From: Mesostigma viride
Taxonomy: Eukaryota > Streptophyta > Mesostigmatophyceae > Mesostigmatales > Mesostigmataceae
Assembly: GCA_009746045.1 (NCBI GenBank)
Contig: RPFO01000497.1
Span: 399,001 to 459,000 of the forward strand
DNA length: 60,000 nucleotides
Reading direction: 5' to 3'
Below, in pieces: positions 11,582 to 25,040 of the stretch (position 1 is its first letter; each line of letters starts with the position of its first letter). Under the pieces are notes generated by a model, which saw only the letters and a list, made by a program, of their open reading frames with translations, was not told the origin of the DNA and made no database searches. Position numbers and translations under genes: made by a program.

Positions 11582-14500
11582 ATGAGTGAGAATTCCTCCT
11601 GGGGGGGGGTTGTCGTAGGTGCGATAGTTGGCGCAGCCGCCGCTTCGCTAGTGTCTTACTTCGTCCAATATAAGACTTTGGAGCGCGTGACGCAACTTGG
11701 CGAGTCCTTGATTGAGGAGCGTATTTTAGCTCTCGAGGAAAACAAAGATCAACTGCACGGCGCTGCAGGCAGGAACAACGGCCGAGGTGTAAGAGCCAGG
11801 ATAATCGACAGGCATGGCGGCGGCTCTCCGCGCCGGCGCGCAAGGCTTGGCAGGCTGGAGACGTCGTTTGATGCGTTTCAAAGTCCGGCGCGGACAAGCG
11901 GCGGACTGCAAGATGACACAGGGGTGGACAAAGCACCAGGAGAAAATCGGGGAAACGTCGTGACTCCTGACAAGCCGGCGTTGAACAGAATTAACCAAAA
12001 CGAAGGTGAGAATAGAAATTTGATTGAGTAATTTTGGCAGGCGATCAGAGTTGACTGATGAATCGTAGTCAGTTTGGCAGTAGTTTATGTGCTTTGCTGT
12101 GTTCTACCCAGTCAATGGTTGTCGTCTCTGTAGGCTTATGCTGTTTTTTTTTTTTTTTCCCTACACGGCTAAGGCGTCGGGTGGGAGACGTGGCTAGGGG
12201 GACCTCAATGGTTTCCCATGAAGGCACTCTATGGCAACCTGGCTGCGTGGCCAATGAGCTGCAGAGGCTCATTTTAAGATCCATTTCTGCCTGTGTAGAG
12301 CCACAGATGTGTCATTAGATTTCCATGTTGATTGTACTCTACCCTATTGCGTGTAGATGGCGGACAGCCATGTCTTTTATACATAGAGCAAGCAAACCAG
12401 TTTGTTTGATAAACTGGGCCTTTTACAGTAAAATGACGGCGTGGAAGTAAACGCTAAGCAATCGTGGGTAAAATAGTCTTTTTGAAAGAGAAGACTCCCC
12501 TTTTGGGTGGTAGCATTTAACGACCCAACATAATATTCTCATAAACAGCTACACCGATGCATGTATTCGTGAGCCACAGTATTGGGCGTGCTTAGTTTGA
12601 TAGCCTTCTGTTTTGTAATATATTGGGCTTTTGCCAAGGTATAGGTTTTAGGCTCTGCGTGTTCTTATCGATTCGCCTGGTCAGGGTAGGTCTCTACCAT
12701 CTCGCGACGCAGCCTGGGTCCTGGCAATCTGTGGCTCCTTTGATACAAGCGGGCCCATGATGCTGTGATGTTCTGGGTCTTGTACCTGTCTCGTACCTGT
12801 CTCTCGCACATGACCATCCTTTTCGGTATCCTTTCCTGTAATCGTGTGCATTGTACCGTTTGCACACAGGTGCATGCATTTCAGCTTTTCTGCCAATCCT
12901 GGCTTGTTCTGCCTATCCCATCCCCTTGCCTCGCCCTGCCTACCCCATCCCCTTGCCTCGCCCTGCCTACCCCATCCCCTTGCCTCGTCCTGCCTACCCC
13001 ATCCCCTCAACTCGTCCTGCCTACCCCATCTCCTCGACTGATTCTGCCCAACCGATTGCTCACTGGCACCTTGAGTGCTGGCGTGCTTACTTCTGGCAAA
13101 CTGACTACTGGATAATAGACCACCTGCTCGACACCCGCGCACACCTCTTGGTCATCACCGCTGCCGCCTCAAATTGCCCCACCCGATTTTCCCCAGGTGA
13201 TTAACACCGCCAATTTTCACACCCCGTTTCTACGCCCAATGTTCGCGCCCGAATTTCCCACTGGAACACACCTACCGCATCTCCCACCCCCCTCTCCCCA
13301 GGTGAGCGGCCGGCCCACCACCGCAGCGCATCGGTGCACATTCTGGAGGGGGGGCATGAGGCGCGCACGCCGGGGGCGTTGGCTGTGTACTCGGCCGCGC
13401 AGCACAGCCCACGCGCGCAGTACAGCCCGCGCGCGCAGTCCATGGGCAACGCCGCGCTTTCCGCCACGCCCAATGGCAGCAACATGATCGGCGTGGGCGT
13501 GGGCGTGGGTGGGAGGGGCGCGCGCCGCCGGTACAGCGAGGACGATACCGAGGCCGACAGCGGTGCGTGACAAGGGGGGGGAGGAGGGGGGGGGAGGACG
13601 CGGTGGGTGAAGGGGGGGGGGGGAGCGCAGGGGAGGACGTGATGGGTGAAAAGGGGGAGCGTGAGAGGGGAGGACATGGTAGTTGAACATCGGGATGTGA
13701 TTGGGGTGGTGGTGGTGGGAGAGGAATGTGTGTTGCCGGTGAGGTCGGCTCCTCGCTAATAGATCTCATTGGTGATATTGGGATTCCACACTTCTTTTCT
13801 TAGCCAGTTTCCCATGTGTTGTCCTGATGGTTTCTGAGTTCCATCCATCAGAATTATTATGATACTACTAAATCGGAGTATGCTAAATCGGAGTATGCTA
13901 ACATATTTCTTGAGTACATGTGCCGGCAGTCTTTTTAGTCTTGTCAGTTTTACATGCATGGCTCTGCACGTGTATCGTGCATGTATGGCGAACAGGCTGG
14001 CGCGATCAACTGATCATCATCGTATGGTAAGCTACAATGCCTTACACATAAGTAAGTATAATTAATGCGCAGGCGCAATTAATTGATATTTCTATTTATC
14101 TCCTGCTGCACTGCATGGCATGTTATTACACATGATACTACCATCGTGCACAGGCGTGATCTCTGCATCGGAGAACGAGGACGACCACAGCAGCAGCAAG
14201 AAGAGCGGCAGCGCGCGGCACATCGTGGCCGAGTCGCCACCCATCAGCACCTTCCTGGAGGTGGGTGGTCGGGTTTGTGCATGGGGTGGTGGGGATGGTA
14301 GGGGGGTTGTGGTGGGTGGTTGCTTGCAAGGTTGTGCTGCTGCCACATGGGGGATGTAGGGTGGGGGGGTGGAAGGGTGAACATGGTGGTTCGCTGGGCA
14401 GACCCCTGCATGGCCACTGAAGAGAGAGCTTTGTTTGTCCGGTTTGTAAATATGTGTGCACGTGCACGCGTCGACGTCTGTGCTTGCATGCATGTGCGGA

Positions 14501-17500
14501 GGGGGTTCTGGGGAGGGCGGGGTGGGATGGGGGTGGGGATGGGGTGGCGTGGGGTGGGCAGTATGATGGTGACATGCCAGTGTACTTTCCCAGCGTGCAT
14601 GTAACTCAGACTCTTTCCTTGTGACATTTGACCAGTTCCGGGCATGCCCCTTGCTATGCTCCCACTTGTTCAATACTGCCCTCACTTCCCCTTTCCTTAT
14701 TCCCCTAGGCTCTCACTTCTTGAATGCTGCCCTAGTTTCCCCTCTTTTTACTCACACACGCGTGCACGCTTCTCTTCTCTGGTCACCAACATTCAGGTCC
14801 GTTCTTTCCCTCACTCCTCTCCTGCCTCTCCCCCTCCAATCTTCAGCCCCCCTCATCACTAAACCCTGACCGACCCCGCCTTCCTTTCTCCACCCACCGA
14901 CCCGCCCCCCACTCGCCCGCCAAAATCACTCTGCCCCCCCCCGCCCCTCCAAAAAACTTGAATTCCATACCCAGGGTGCTCGCGCGGTGGACGGGTGCCG
15001 CAAAGGCGCGCTCTCGGTCGCGGCGTTCCCCGGCAAGATCAGCATCTCCTCCGCGTCGGTCGCAGGGACCGCCGCCAGCCACTGCGCAACGCCAATGCCC
15101 AACGGGGCCCTGGGCACCATTCCCTCCCCCGCGAGTGCGCCACCTGGCGGCGAGCCGTCCCCGGTCCACAAGCTCACGGCCGACATGGACGATTTCATCC
15201 GTGTGGGGGTCCACCCAGGCGCGCTGTACGTGTCCTCGCACGCCGAGGAGGAGACCAACACGGTGGCAGAGCTGCTGGTGGAGGCGCTGGAGCTGCGGGA
15301 CAAGTACCTGTTCCGGGATGACCCACCCTGGGACGACCCTGAGCAGCTCGAGGCGGCGGTGCGCGCGGCGGCCAACTCGCTCAGCCCGGCCGAGGACCCA
15401 AACTTTGACCCCTTCCTGTGGGAGCCGCAGCTGCCGTCGCCGGTAGGTTCTGGGGGGTGCCGTGAGGGTGGTTGAAGGGCACCCACCAGGGGTCGGCGTT
15501 GGATTTGTTTCATGCGAGTGGGTGGGTAGTACTTGTATCTCTACTAGGGTGTTTTTAGTTCATGTTTGTGCTGCATCTTGTGAGGCTGGTTTGAATGTCA
15601 TAAGCCAGCCAATCGGTCGTATGCGCTATTTTTAATGTAAAAATTGTTCCGCGAGGATCGGAAGGGGGAGTTTTGGAAGGGGTGTTCTGACATGCTCAGT
15701 TTTTCTGATAAGAATACCGTATCTGCCCTGCTTCCCTGGCCTCACACGCTTCTGCCATACGCACCACCAGCACACCTACCGCATGGTGGACGGCGTGGTG
15801 CACGTGTACGACGGCAGCAGCGACAACGAGCTGTACCCCGTGCACGACGCGACCACCTTCTTCACTGACATGCACCGTCTGCTGCGCATCATCTCGCTTG
15901 GCTTTGTCAAGACCTTCTGCCACCAGCGGCTCAAGATGCTGGAGCAGGTGAGGGGGGGGGGGGGGGGGGGGCAGAAGGGGGAGGAGCTGTTCTGGGTAGG
16001 ATGCTGGAGCAGGTGGGGTTGCTGACATAAATGCTTTCCTTCTCCCATGCTACCATATTGTGAGTCCTCGCCGCGACCCGTGTGGTGTGCCACACGGTAC
16101 GTCACCCGCTTGACAAACCTTCTGTTGGTTGTTATTCCGTGTGCTGTGTGCTGCGCCGCCCATATCTGCACCCGCTTGTAGAGTTTTTTTAGTCTGCGCA
16201 AACTTTTTACAACATTTTTTGCTCTTCTTTTTGTCCTTGTTTATCTATGTGCTGTGCTGTGCCATACTCTTTTTCATCCGCTGGACCATTTCTTTTCTGC
16301 TGGACCATTTCCGCTGTTCTGGCAGCGCTTCTCGCTCCACCTGATGCTGAACGCGGACAAGGAGTTCCTCGCGCAGAAGGCGGCGCCCCACCGCGACTTC
16401 TACAACGTGCGTAAGGTGGACACGCACATCCACCACAGCGCATGCATGAACCAGAAGCACCTGCTGCGCTTCATCAAGTCCAAGCTCAAGAAGGAGCAGG
16501 ACGAGGTGAGGGCTTGCAGCTCAAGTGGAAGAATAGCATTACTACTAGGCAATGAATAGAACTAGCTCGAGAAGGTGCAGGATGATGGGAGGGGTGAGTG
16601 ACTTGACGATGAACACATGATATGGTGGTGATTAGCAAGGAGTCTGTGTGAGTTGAGTGCCAGGACAAGGAACTCGAGGGTGGGTGGTGCATCGCTTGCA
16701 TTGCTGGGAAAGCTGGTGCAATCAATGCCTGTAACTGAGCGGAAAGCCTTTTACTGATAGCTGATGGGCAGTGTGCATGGAAGGTACTTCTCTGGTCTTC
16801 AGTCAGGATGATTCCAGTGCCCTCTTTTTCTGGAATAAAAGATCTCGTGTTTCCCAGGTGTCCCTACGTGCCCTCGCTCTGCCTCATGAGTGCTGGGCAT
16901 GCCTTGCTAATATGTGGCACCTTGTGTGCTCGCTCGCTGGCTCGCTTGCCTGCGCTTGCTGCCTTGCCTGCGCAGGTGGTAATCTTTCGTGACGGCAAGT
17001 ACCTCACGCTCAAGGAGGTGTTTGAGAGCCTGCACCTGTCCTCGTAAGTGGGCCTGCGGCGTGGTCCACGGGTCATCGCTGATTTTTCACTTGTTTTCAT
17101 GTTGTTAGCCGGACATCATGGTCATGGTGATTGCTATAGGAAACACCTGGTGGATGCCACTGCTTGCCACTGCTTGCATCCGTCTCCTTTATCTCCGTCC
17201 TTGTGGCTTTTGAAGCGTCCTGGTCATCTGTGAGCGCGTTGCTGAACATAGTCACCAGGTGCCTATCACTAGCAACCAAACGACTGCATCGGGCAGCCAT
17301 AGCCGCCGTACTGTGTTGTTGTCTCGCTGGCTTGTTGCCCAACCATTCGTTTCACCCTGGTTATACGCCGAAAGGTCTTTTCTTTCTCCACTTCCCTCTG
17401 GCTGTGCAACCCCCCCCCCTTTTGCCCCACTCGTCAGCATTTGGGGTCATTCACTTGCTCGCAGATATGCCCACCGCGGAAAGCCGGTTGTCTCCATGGC

Positions 17501-20500
17501 CTCATTCCCAGTGTGCTCTCTCATTTGCCTCTTTTTGTTCCCCTCCCCCTGACCTTTTCTCATCCCATGTCTCGTCCTCACCTTTTTCCCCGCACCCCTG
17601 TCCCCCATTCCATCCCATCCACTGCACTGTCGGACGGCCCCGAACTCTCCCCCCCTCCCACGCACACCGCCACAACCACCCACTACCACCCCCCAACCAT
17701 CGTTCCCTTCCCGTCACCCACCCCCACCAAACCCCTCCTTGCCCCCCCAATCCCCAACTCCAAGCCCCGCACCAACTTCCCCGTTCCCTTGCCACCACCC
17801 ACCTCTACCACAACCCCACCCACTTGTCCAGGTACCTGCTGAGCGTGGACACGCTCGACATGCACGCAGACAAGAACACGTTCCACCGTTTTGACAAGTT
17901 CAACCTCAAGTACAACCCGTGCGGCCAGTCGCGGCTGCGCGAGATCTTCCTCAAGACCGACAACCTCATCCAGGGGCGCTACCTGGCCGACATCACCAAG
18001 GAGGTCTTCTCGGACCTGCTCGCGTCCAAGTACCAGATGGCGGAGTACCGCATCTCCATCTACGCGCGCAAGCCGACCGAGTGGGACAGCCTGGCCGCGT
18101 GGATCTGCAACAACAAGCTCTACTGCCGCAACGTCGTGTGGATGATCCAGCTGCCCCGGCTGTACAACGTGTACCGGAGCGAGGGCACGATGGACAGCTT
18201 CCAGACTATCCTAGACAACTTCTTCCTCCCTCTCTTCGAGGTGACCAAGAACCCCAACTCGCACCCGCAGCTGCACATGGTGCTCAAGCAGGTCATCGGC
18301 TTTGACATGGTCGACGACGAGTCCAAGCCGGAGCGCCGCCCGACCAAGCACATGCCGACGCCGGCGGAGTGGACGAACATGCACAACCCGGCCTACTCGT
18401 ACTACGCCTACTACTGCTACGCCAACCTGTACACGCTCAACAAGGTAGGTGGGGCGCGCTCAAGAAGGTGGGTGGGGCAGGCGCGACAAGGTGTGTGGGG
18501 GGGGGGTCAACAAGGTGGGTGGCCGTGGTGATATCTTGAGTGTGACTCATTGCAGGCGATTAGCCGGTGGTGTTGGATGGGCCGGCCTGTAGCTTGCGAG
18601 GCGACCACTTTTAAACTGGGTGGATTCCAGTGTGATAGGCAATGGGGCCGGCTTATAGCTGCTCACTGCAGCAGACCAGGGGTTGGGTTCCCAGTTTTTA
18701 GGCGCACTTGCGAGGGTGGACGAAGTATCCTTGAGGGGATAGCCGCTGGTGACTGCTGGGGTAGAAGGGGCAGTGTGGGGATGGGCAGTGAAGGCGGAAA
18801 GGAAGGGCAGGGGAAGTGTGGACGTTCGGGGGGGGAAGCGTAAGGGCCAGAGCACTTTTGTTTGGTGAATGTAGGTCACTTTTCCTTACCATTTGTGTGT
18901 TTGGGCGCCCCTGTCTCCCCTGTTTCTGCGGACTACCCGGGGCTTCTGCTGGCCCAGTTCCGCGCGAGCCGGGGCTACAACACGTTCAAGTTCCGGCCTC
19001 ACTCGGGCGAGGTATGCATAAAACTAGGGAAGCCGGCCCCTTGGGCTCGTTGGGGCAGGCACGCGAGCCCCTGGTCAAGTGGTCGTGGCTTCAAATCCTT
19101 AAAAAATTGGGATGTCCTGCGGGCATCCTGCATGTGCGCATCTTTCTTGCGCATATGTGCGCATCCATCTCGCTCGTGCTTGTGTGCAAGTCCAGAGTCT
19201 CCAGCAGCGGGACGCGCGTGCGCACCCTTTCTTCTCCCTGTGTGCTTGGCTTGCTCACGTTTCTGTTGGACAGTCTGATGTCGTGCATGGGTCGGGCGTG
19301 CCCAGTTTCATTTATTCTGTTTTACTGCTTCTCAAACATCGCTAGGCCCGGTGTCTGGTGTCTTTGCATCCCTCATAGGACAGATCCCCACTCTCATGCT
19401 TAGCACCCTATGAGCTGTCTGGTGTCTTGAGGATGCTCATAGCCTTGAGGATGCTCATAGGTGCATAGCATCCCACCCATGCAGAGGATTTTCTCTGAGA
19501 CTCCACTAAGCAACTCGTCTGTTTCCGGTACTCTGCCAAAGAGCCGGTGTTTTTTTGTGTGTGGATTCCTGCCGTCCAGTAGCCATGCATGGGTACTGGT
19601 TACTTGACGCGGGATGCACACAAGGCCCTCGCCCAGGCCCGTGCCTCACTTGATTTCGCCCCAACACGCTTATCGTTCATGGGCGTTGTGTTCCCCCATG
19701 TTGGCTGGTCCATGCCCCCCTTATGGCTGGCTCTCCCGTGCCCCTCTTGGCCCGTTCTGGGCTGACTCCTGGCCCATTGCGCCCTCCTTTTCCTTGGCCG
19801 GTTATTGACGGGTAATGTCCACTAGGCCTTTTTTTTCTGACAAAAGAATGTTATTGTAAATAATTAAAATGATGTTGAAAATAAATTTGTGTGTATGTCC
19901 CCAGGCGGGCGACGTGGACCACCTGGTGTCGGCCTTCTTCCTGTGCCACAACATTGCGCATGGCAACAACCTGCGCAAGTCGCCCGTGCTGCAGTACCTC
20001 TACTACCTCACGCAGGTAAGCATGAATAATTGAATGAGAATAGGTATAAGTGTAAAGTTTGTTGGATGAGCGTCCGCAGTGACGTGGCAGGTGCAGTCTT
20101 GCGTGCATCAGCTGGCAGCCCTGGGTCGGCTATCATAATTTGTATTACAAGCTATTCTTGCCCTCTGATGATTGGCTGTCATCATATTGCACTGTGTTCC
20201 GGCCTCAATAGGTAGTTACTGACTTACTGTGTGCCATCAATAATAAAAATGATTTTAAAAAATCTAAACCCATTCTGTTTGTTCTGGATACCCACACGGA
20301 CATGTGCCATACACCCACGAACAAAAATAATCGAATGTAAAATAGAAAGGGACATGCCACGCACCCACTGACGTGCCCCCTTTCTACACCATGCTGCTTG
20401 CCCCCCCCACCCTTCCCCCCCATCCATTTTTTGCCACACACACACGTTGTGTGCCCCATCCCCCGCAGATCGGTCTGGGCATGTCCCCCCTGAGCAACAA

Positions 20501-23474
20501 CTCGCTCTTCCTCGACTACCACAAGAACCCGTTCCCCATCTTCTTCGCACGCGGGCTGAACGTGTCGCTCTCCACCGACGACCCACTCATGATCCACCTC
20601 ACCAAGGAGCCGCTGGTGGAGGAGTACAGCATCGCCTCGCAGGTGGGCGGAGGCCTGCCTAGTCAAATTTGGACAATTATTAGTGGTTGCACCCTAGCAC
20701 CGTGCAGTAAATTACTTCGAGCTACACCGTTGCGTCGCAAGTGGGCTGTGACCCGATCATTGTTCTGATGGATTCTGGTTGCATTCTAGAACTCCACTAA
20801 AGCAAGTTTGTATTTGAATTTACGTGAGCCGACAGCATGACGTCGCAGAGCGGTGCACTTGACTTACCCTCAGCTCCTTACCGTGGAACTCGACAGGAAA
20901 GCAGGCAACCTAGTGCCTCGCGGAGGGTGTACCGCCTCGCGTCGCAGGTGGGCTGGGGCCTGCCCAGTAACACTCGCTGCACCGTAGAATCTGGCAGTAG
21001 AGCACCCACTGGTTTTGGCTCATGGAGGGGTACAGCATGGCGCCACGGGTGGGGCTGACGCCTGTCAGTCATTAATTGGTTCACCCGTGTTGGTTGCACC
21101 TTCTGAGTCATGGTAAAAACACTTCAATAGAGCTTTGGCTCGTGGAGGAGTTGATCATTGGGCCGCAGCTGGACCAAGCAGTGCCAAGTGGGGTGGACAC
21201 CGACACTGCCTTGTCTAATTCTTGCTTGTACGATCTTGTTTGCGAGCAGTGCATGCGGGGCCGCAGCCCTTGACACTCCTTACCGTTGCAAGCGTCGGCA
21301 GGACGTGCTTATCACGGGTGCTGCCTGTGGGGAAATCCCCGCCGAGCCACTGCTGTCACTTCTGCTGCTCTGCAGGTTGACTGCCCTTCCCCAACTCTCC
21401 TCGCCGACTCTGTCCTCGTGGCCTAACCCACCCAGGCCCGCCCTTTCCCCACACTTATTTATATAGTACTTAGGGCTAGTATATATAGTATTATTATTTA
21501 GGGCTAGGGCTAATATATACATTCTCCTGCTCTCCCAATCCCTGTACCCATCCAACCCCCTCCCCCCTGGCCAGGTGTGGAAGCTGAGCGCGTGCGACAT
21601 CTGCGAGATTGCGCGCAACAGCGTGATGCAGTCGGGCTTCTCGCACCTCACCAAGGTAAGGGGATGGCCAGCGGGTACTCACCAAGGGGAAGGGCTTTGG
21701 GGTGCTTCTCGCACCTCGCCAAGGTAAGGGGCGCCAAGGTCAGTGGGTCTGGAAACTGCCAAGCGATGAAGGTAACGGGATTTTGGTTGCTTCTCGCAAC
21801 TCACCACTACAAGGGGCTTGTCGGCTGCATGTTAGCGATGCAAGGGGAAGCTCACCGAGGGAACAAGCTTGGGAGTGTTTTGGGCACTCAATAATGTGGC
21901 TGCAGACTTGCCAAAAATGAGTCCAATACCCAATACCCACGAACGTGCTAGTGCCTGCGAGCTCTTTTTGCAGCTCGCCAACGTAAAAGGCTTTTGGGTG
22001 CTTCTTGTTCCACCTCACCAAAGTAGAAAGGGCATGCCCGCTGGCAGGCCAGTACTGGGCTTGGAACACTGGGCATGGTTTCTTGACTGTGTGATGCCCC
22101 TGCGCTCTTAAACAAGCTGTGACCATACTTAACGGTGGATGTTGGCACTTGCTTGGCCGTGGCACCGCTTTAGTTGAAAGGAGGAACTGGGAGGGTGTGT
22201 GTTCATTGGAGGTGCGTGTTCATGAGACTGTGTGTGTCTCTTTCACGAATAGCTGGTAGTCACGCATGCTATGTAGTCACAGATGCACAGGAATGGCTCA
22301 TGTTGATAGCGGTCCTGATGTGTATTCCTGGGTTGGTTTTTGTGTTTTCCCGAGTTGGTTTTCGTGTTTTCCCGGGGGGGGGGGGGCGGGCCTTCCTGGG
22401 TTGATTTTCTTACCTGGAAGCGTCTTTTAAATACCATAACAGTAGTAACGTACACTCGTGCAGCTGCCTGGGCGCGTCTTGAATAGAGACTCAACTCAGA
22501 TAGACTAGGCTTGCGTTATCAGGTGACATGCAGACTGGTTGTGAGCCCATTCCTGGTTGACACGCCATGCCTCCCATGATGATGAAACTCATGGTTAGTA
22601 ACTGCGTGCTTGCCGTTGGTGGTGTTTGCAGGCGCACTGGCTGGGCCCCAACTACTGGAAGCCGGGCAAGGAGGGCAATGACATCAACAAGACCAACGTG
22701 CCCAACATCCGGCGCATCTTCCGCCACGAGGTGCGTGGCTACGGCGGGCCATCTAGCTACAGTGTGGCGGTCACTTCAAGGATGTTTTGGTGCACAATAG
22801 TCCTGGCACAGTAGTCCTTGACCATCAATTGTGGCCGCTGGATGGGTACAGAACTCTTGAGGTGGCGGTTCTCCATGCGTTGGTTATTTAGAAAGCCACC
22901 ATCTCTTCCCCTTGCCATTGTGGCTGCAGCACAATCTGTGACAATATCTCAAGATGGCAACATAATTTGATGCGACGGCTGCTGCCCATGGCTCATCAAT
23001 CACTTGTGTCATTAACCCCAATCCAATAATAAGCGCTGCCCCCTCCGTTCCGTCATTAACCCCAATCCAATAATTAGCGCCGCCCCCTCCGTTGCATCAT
23101 TAACCCCAATCCAATAATAAGCGCTGCCCCCTCCGTTGCGTCATTAACCCCAATCCAATAAAAAGCGCCGCCCCCTCCGTTCCGTCACTAACCCCAATCC
23201 AATAATAAGCGCCAACCCCTCCGTTCCGTCACTAACCCCAATCCAATAATAAGCGCTGCCCCCTCCGTTTCCTTATGGCGCACAAATATTGTTGGCTGTT
23301 TCCAGCCTTGTCGTTCCACCTAATGCGTTCTCACCCCCGAGCCTGCTGACCTGTATCCTTTCCCCACCCCACCCCTTGATGGCGCAGGTGTGGATGAGCG
23401 AGGTGCAGGACATCATGATTCGCACAAACCGCTTGGTGGAGGAGTTCCCCTGCCTCCACGTGATCCCGGGATAA
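11582..23474 (+). CDS. AMPD: AMP deaminase, plant FAC1-type, 14 exons
   Basis: Deaminates AMP to IMP and ammonia in the purine nucleotide cycle. Exons: 11582-12005, 13302-13562, 14154-14260, 14975-15442, 15771-15947, 16326-16505, 16976-17043, 17832-18444, 18958-19011, 19905-20015, 20469-20642, 21575-21655, 22632-22730 and 23388-23474. All introns are GT-AG, phases agree, and the total of 2904 nt gives 967 residues. Residues about 8-27 form a Gly/Ala/Val-rich membrane anchor as in plant AMPDs, followed by a disordered basic region. The metal-binding [11 protein letters not shown] is in exon 6. Exon 8 carries [18 protein letters not shown] and [13 protein letters not shown], and exon 11 carries the Asp-Asp motif SLSTDDP. 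The C-terminus is HVIPG then TAA. The ATG is the first after an in-frame TAG about 36 nt upstream. Exon 8, the largest, is intronless across the most conserved block. The two regulatory-region exons (2 and 4) have extreme GC. The family assignment is secure; the membrane location is inferred. Confidence 0.97.
12907..13047 (+). repeat. 26-bp pyrimidine-rich minisatellite in AMPD intron 1
   Basis: Five to six units of CCTGCCTACCCCATCCCCTT followed by GCCTCG, decaying toward the right. Non-coding by position. Confidence 0.9.
13563..13690 (+). repeat. Purine-rich iterations at the start of AMPD intron 2
   Basis: G-run-rich sequence with repeated GGGAGGACG(C/T)GGTGGGTGAA-like units (about 35 bp, three units) directly after the exon 2 donor. 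Non-coding. Confidence 0.6.
23010..23273 (+). repeat. 44-bp minisatellite, 6 units, in AMPD intron 13
   Basis: Units start at 23010, 23054, 23098, 23142, 23186 and 23230 and contain ACCCCAATCCAATAATAAGC then GCCCCCTCCGTT. Unit length is constant and only single-base variation is seen, which points to a recent expansion. The array ends about 115 bp before the last AMPD exon. Confidence 0.95.
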
Positions 23475-24561
23475 AGGCAGCGCCTGCTGCAATCGCAAGA
23501 GGCAGTGGCATCTCGCTCTATCTAGTAATCTCATGGGGACAACAGCACAGGCTTGACATGGCGAGTATCCACTACCATCCGCGACGCTCGTTTGGGGGCT
23601 CCCGAGGGGCCAGCCTAAGCTGCGAGCAGAGACAGCCCCGCTGGCTGCCCGGTGCTCCTGCCTGATTGAGGCAAGCAGACAGTCAGGAACCTACAGCCAG
23701 TTGGAGGTTTTGGGGCACCGGTTGCTGGAACTGGGGAAGTCTACCAGGGCCGTGGCTACCTGTGAAAGGGGTTAGCCGGCGCGACGCCTTGTGCACAAGT
23801 GCAGACAATGCCGTGGGCGGGGGATAGCCCAAGCTCGCCAGGCAAGCGTCTTTGGCAGCCGGGCATGTATCAATTTGCGATGCTGCCCAATTCGCTGCTT
23901 GGGTGCTGTCCGTGGTTTTTGTATTTCTTTAATTACCACGGCGAAGTTGATCCGAACTCAGGTGGCTTGTGGTGGCTTGTTCTCTCTGCTGAGCCACACT
24001 AATGCCGGCAATTCTACTGTGAACTATTGGGCCAGAAGCTGTGGCTTATGCTTCCTCAGAAAATAGCTTCCTGTTTTGCCTTGTTGATGATGTCAGCATT
24101 GGCTGCCAGAGCAATCGTAGGACGTGCGGCCCACCTGCTGGCTGATGCTTGCTTGATGGTTGTCATTTGGGAATAGCTGGGAGGCAGGCTGGAGCTTTTG
24201 CCAGGTCTAGTTGCAAATGTGCATGCATGCAGTCAGTAGTTTGTAATTGGCTTGTTACTGTACACGGCAAAATTCAAAGCAAGAATATCTGGACTTCAAA
24301 AAATTGCCGCACTGGCTGGGATTTTCTTGTTGCATGTGGCCACTTCGGTCTCATTTACCTGTGTAACTTCATATGTTTGCATGCATGCATGGAATTGGTT
24401 GCATACATCATGATGTATATTCATTGAGAATGATAAATTATGGAGGTGGGACTGGCATGCAACATAAGGAAAACCCCGAAAAGAAGAAGATAAAGAAAAT
24501 AATAGTAATCTGACATGGACATCCAAGGATCACGCCAGCTGCACAAGGTGCAACTAACTAT
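23475..24561. other. AMPD 3' region and flank
   Basis: No further gene was recognised. The 3' UTR must begin here. TGTAA, the usual chlorophyte polyadenylation signal, occurs at about 24239 (TTTGTAATTGG) and could end the transcript; that choice is inference. Confidence 0.35.
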
Positions 24562-24834
24562 ATTACAAAACTACGACACTCAGCAACATCGCTGCCGGCC
24601 AGTACCAGGCCTGGTCGAGGGATCTAGACCGCAAGGGTCGCGACCAAGTCGGCCCGGGTGCGGCGGAATATAACACATCATCCACAGTGCGAGTGAGGGC
24701 GAGTGACAGGCATGCTGCTGCCAATATGAGGACCACATGCGGGCAGACCACGGGGCGGTCTGACCCTCAAGGTCGAGGCGGTCTTCACGGCGCTGGCACC
24801 ACTCGTGGAAAAACTCCACCGCCTTTGGGCCCAT
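24562..24834 (-). pseudogene. C-terminal piece of a REL-type LINE ORF (host element D, distal part)
   Basis: Read on the minus strand from 24834, MGPKAVEFFHEWCQRRE continues directly from EEFGAMGP at 31113, 6.3 kb away. The reading frame ends at a TGA at 24582-24580. Sequences of the form FGxxGPxAxxFL with a SYWxxxxxxxL ending are typical of the far C-terminus of restriction-endonuclease-like LINE proteins. The family A element separates the two parts. Confidence 0.75.
24826..24834. repeat. Left TSD of family A copy 1 (TGGGCCCAT)
   Basis: Identical to 31105-31113. It marks the 9-bp target-site duplication made when family A inserted into element D. It encodes Met-Gly-Pro in both flanks of the host frame. 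Confidence 0.85.
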
Positions 24835-24855
24835 TAATTAATTAATTAATTATCA

Positions 24856-24880
24856 ACATCACTCCGTTGGGAGTAGATGT
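24856..24880 (-). promoter_or_regulatory. 3'-terminal stem-loop of family A copy 1
   Basis: On the minus strand: arm ACATC, bulged T, ACTCC; loop CAAC; arm GGAGTGATGT. All ten pairs form. Same shape as the LINE-1 end at 29282-29306, with the pairs at two stem positions swapped. Likely the recognition site for target-primed reverse transcription (inference). Confidence 0.7.
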
Positions 24881-25030
24881 AGCACATAGCCCTGAGAAGG
24901 GGCATATGGCTTTTAATACATTCTAGGCTACTTCATGCAAGGGTGGGAATGTAAGCTACCCCTGCTCTAGGTGCACCAAGGCACCTGCACCCTCATGGTC
25001 TATCACGCTATGCCCGGGTAAGGGGGGAGC

Positions 25031-25040
25031 ATGCCTGTGA
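25031..25040. repeat. Left TSD of LINE-1 (ATGCCTGTGA)
   Basis: Repeated exactly at 29331-29340, and present once, uninterrupted, at 41664-41673 in family A copy 2. It defines the LINE-1 ends to the base. Confidence 0.95.

Noticed and set aside
23010-23273. CRISPR-like regular repeat array
   Set aside because: The 44-bp units are head-to-tail with no unique spacers, in a eukaryotic intron.
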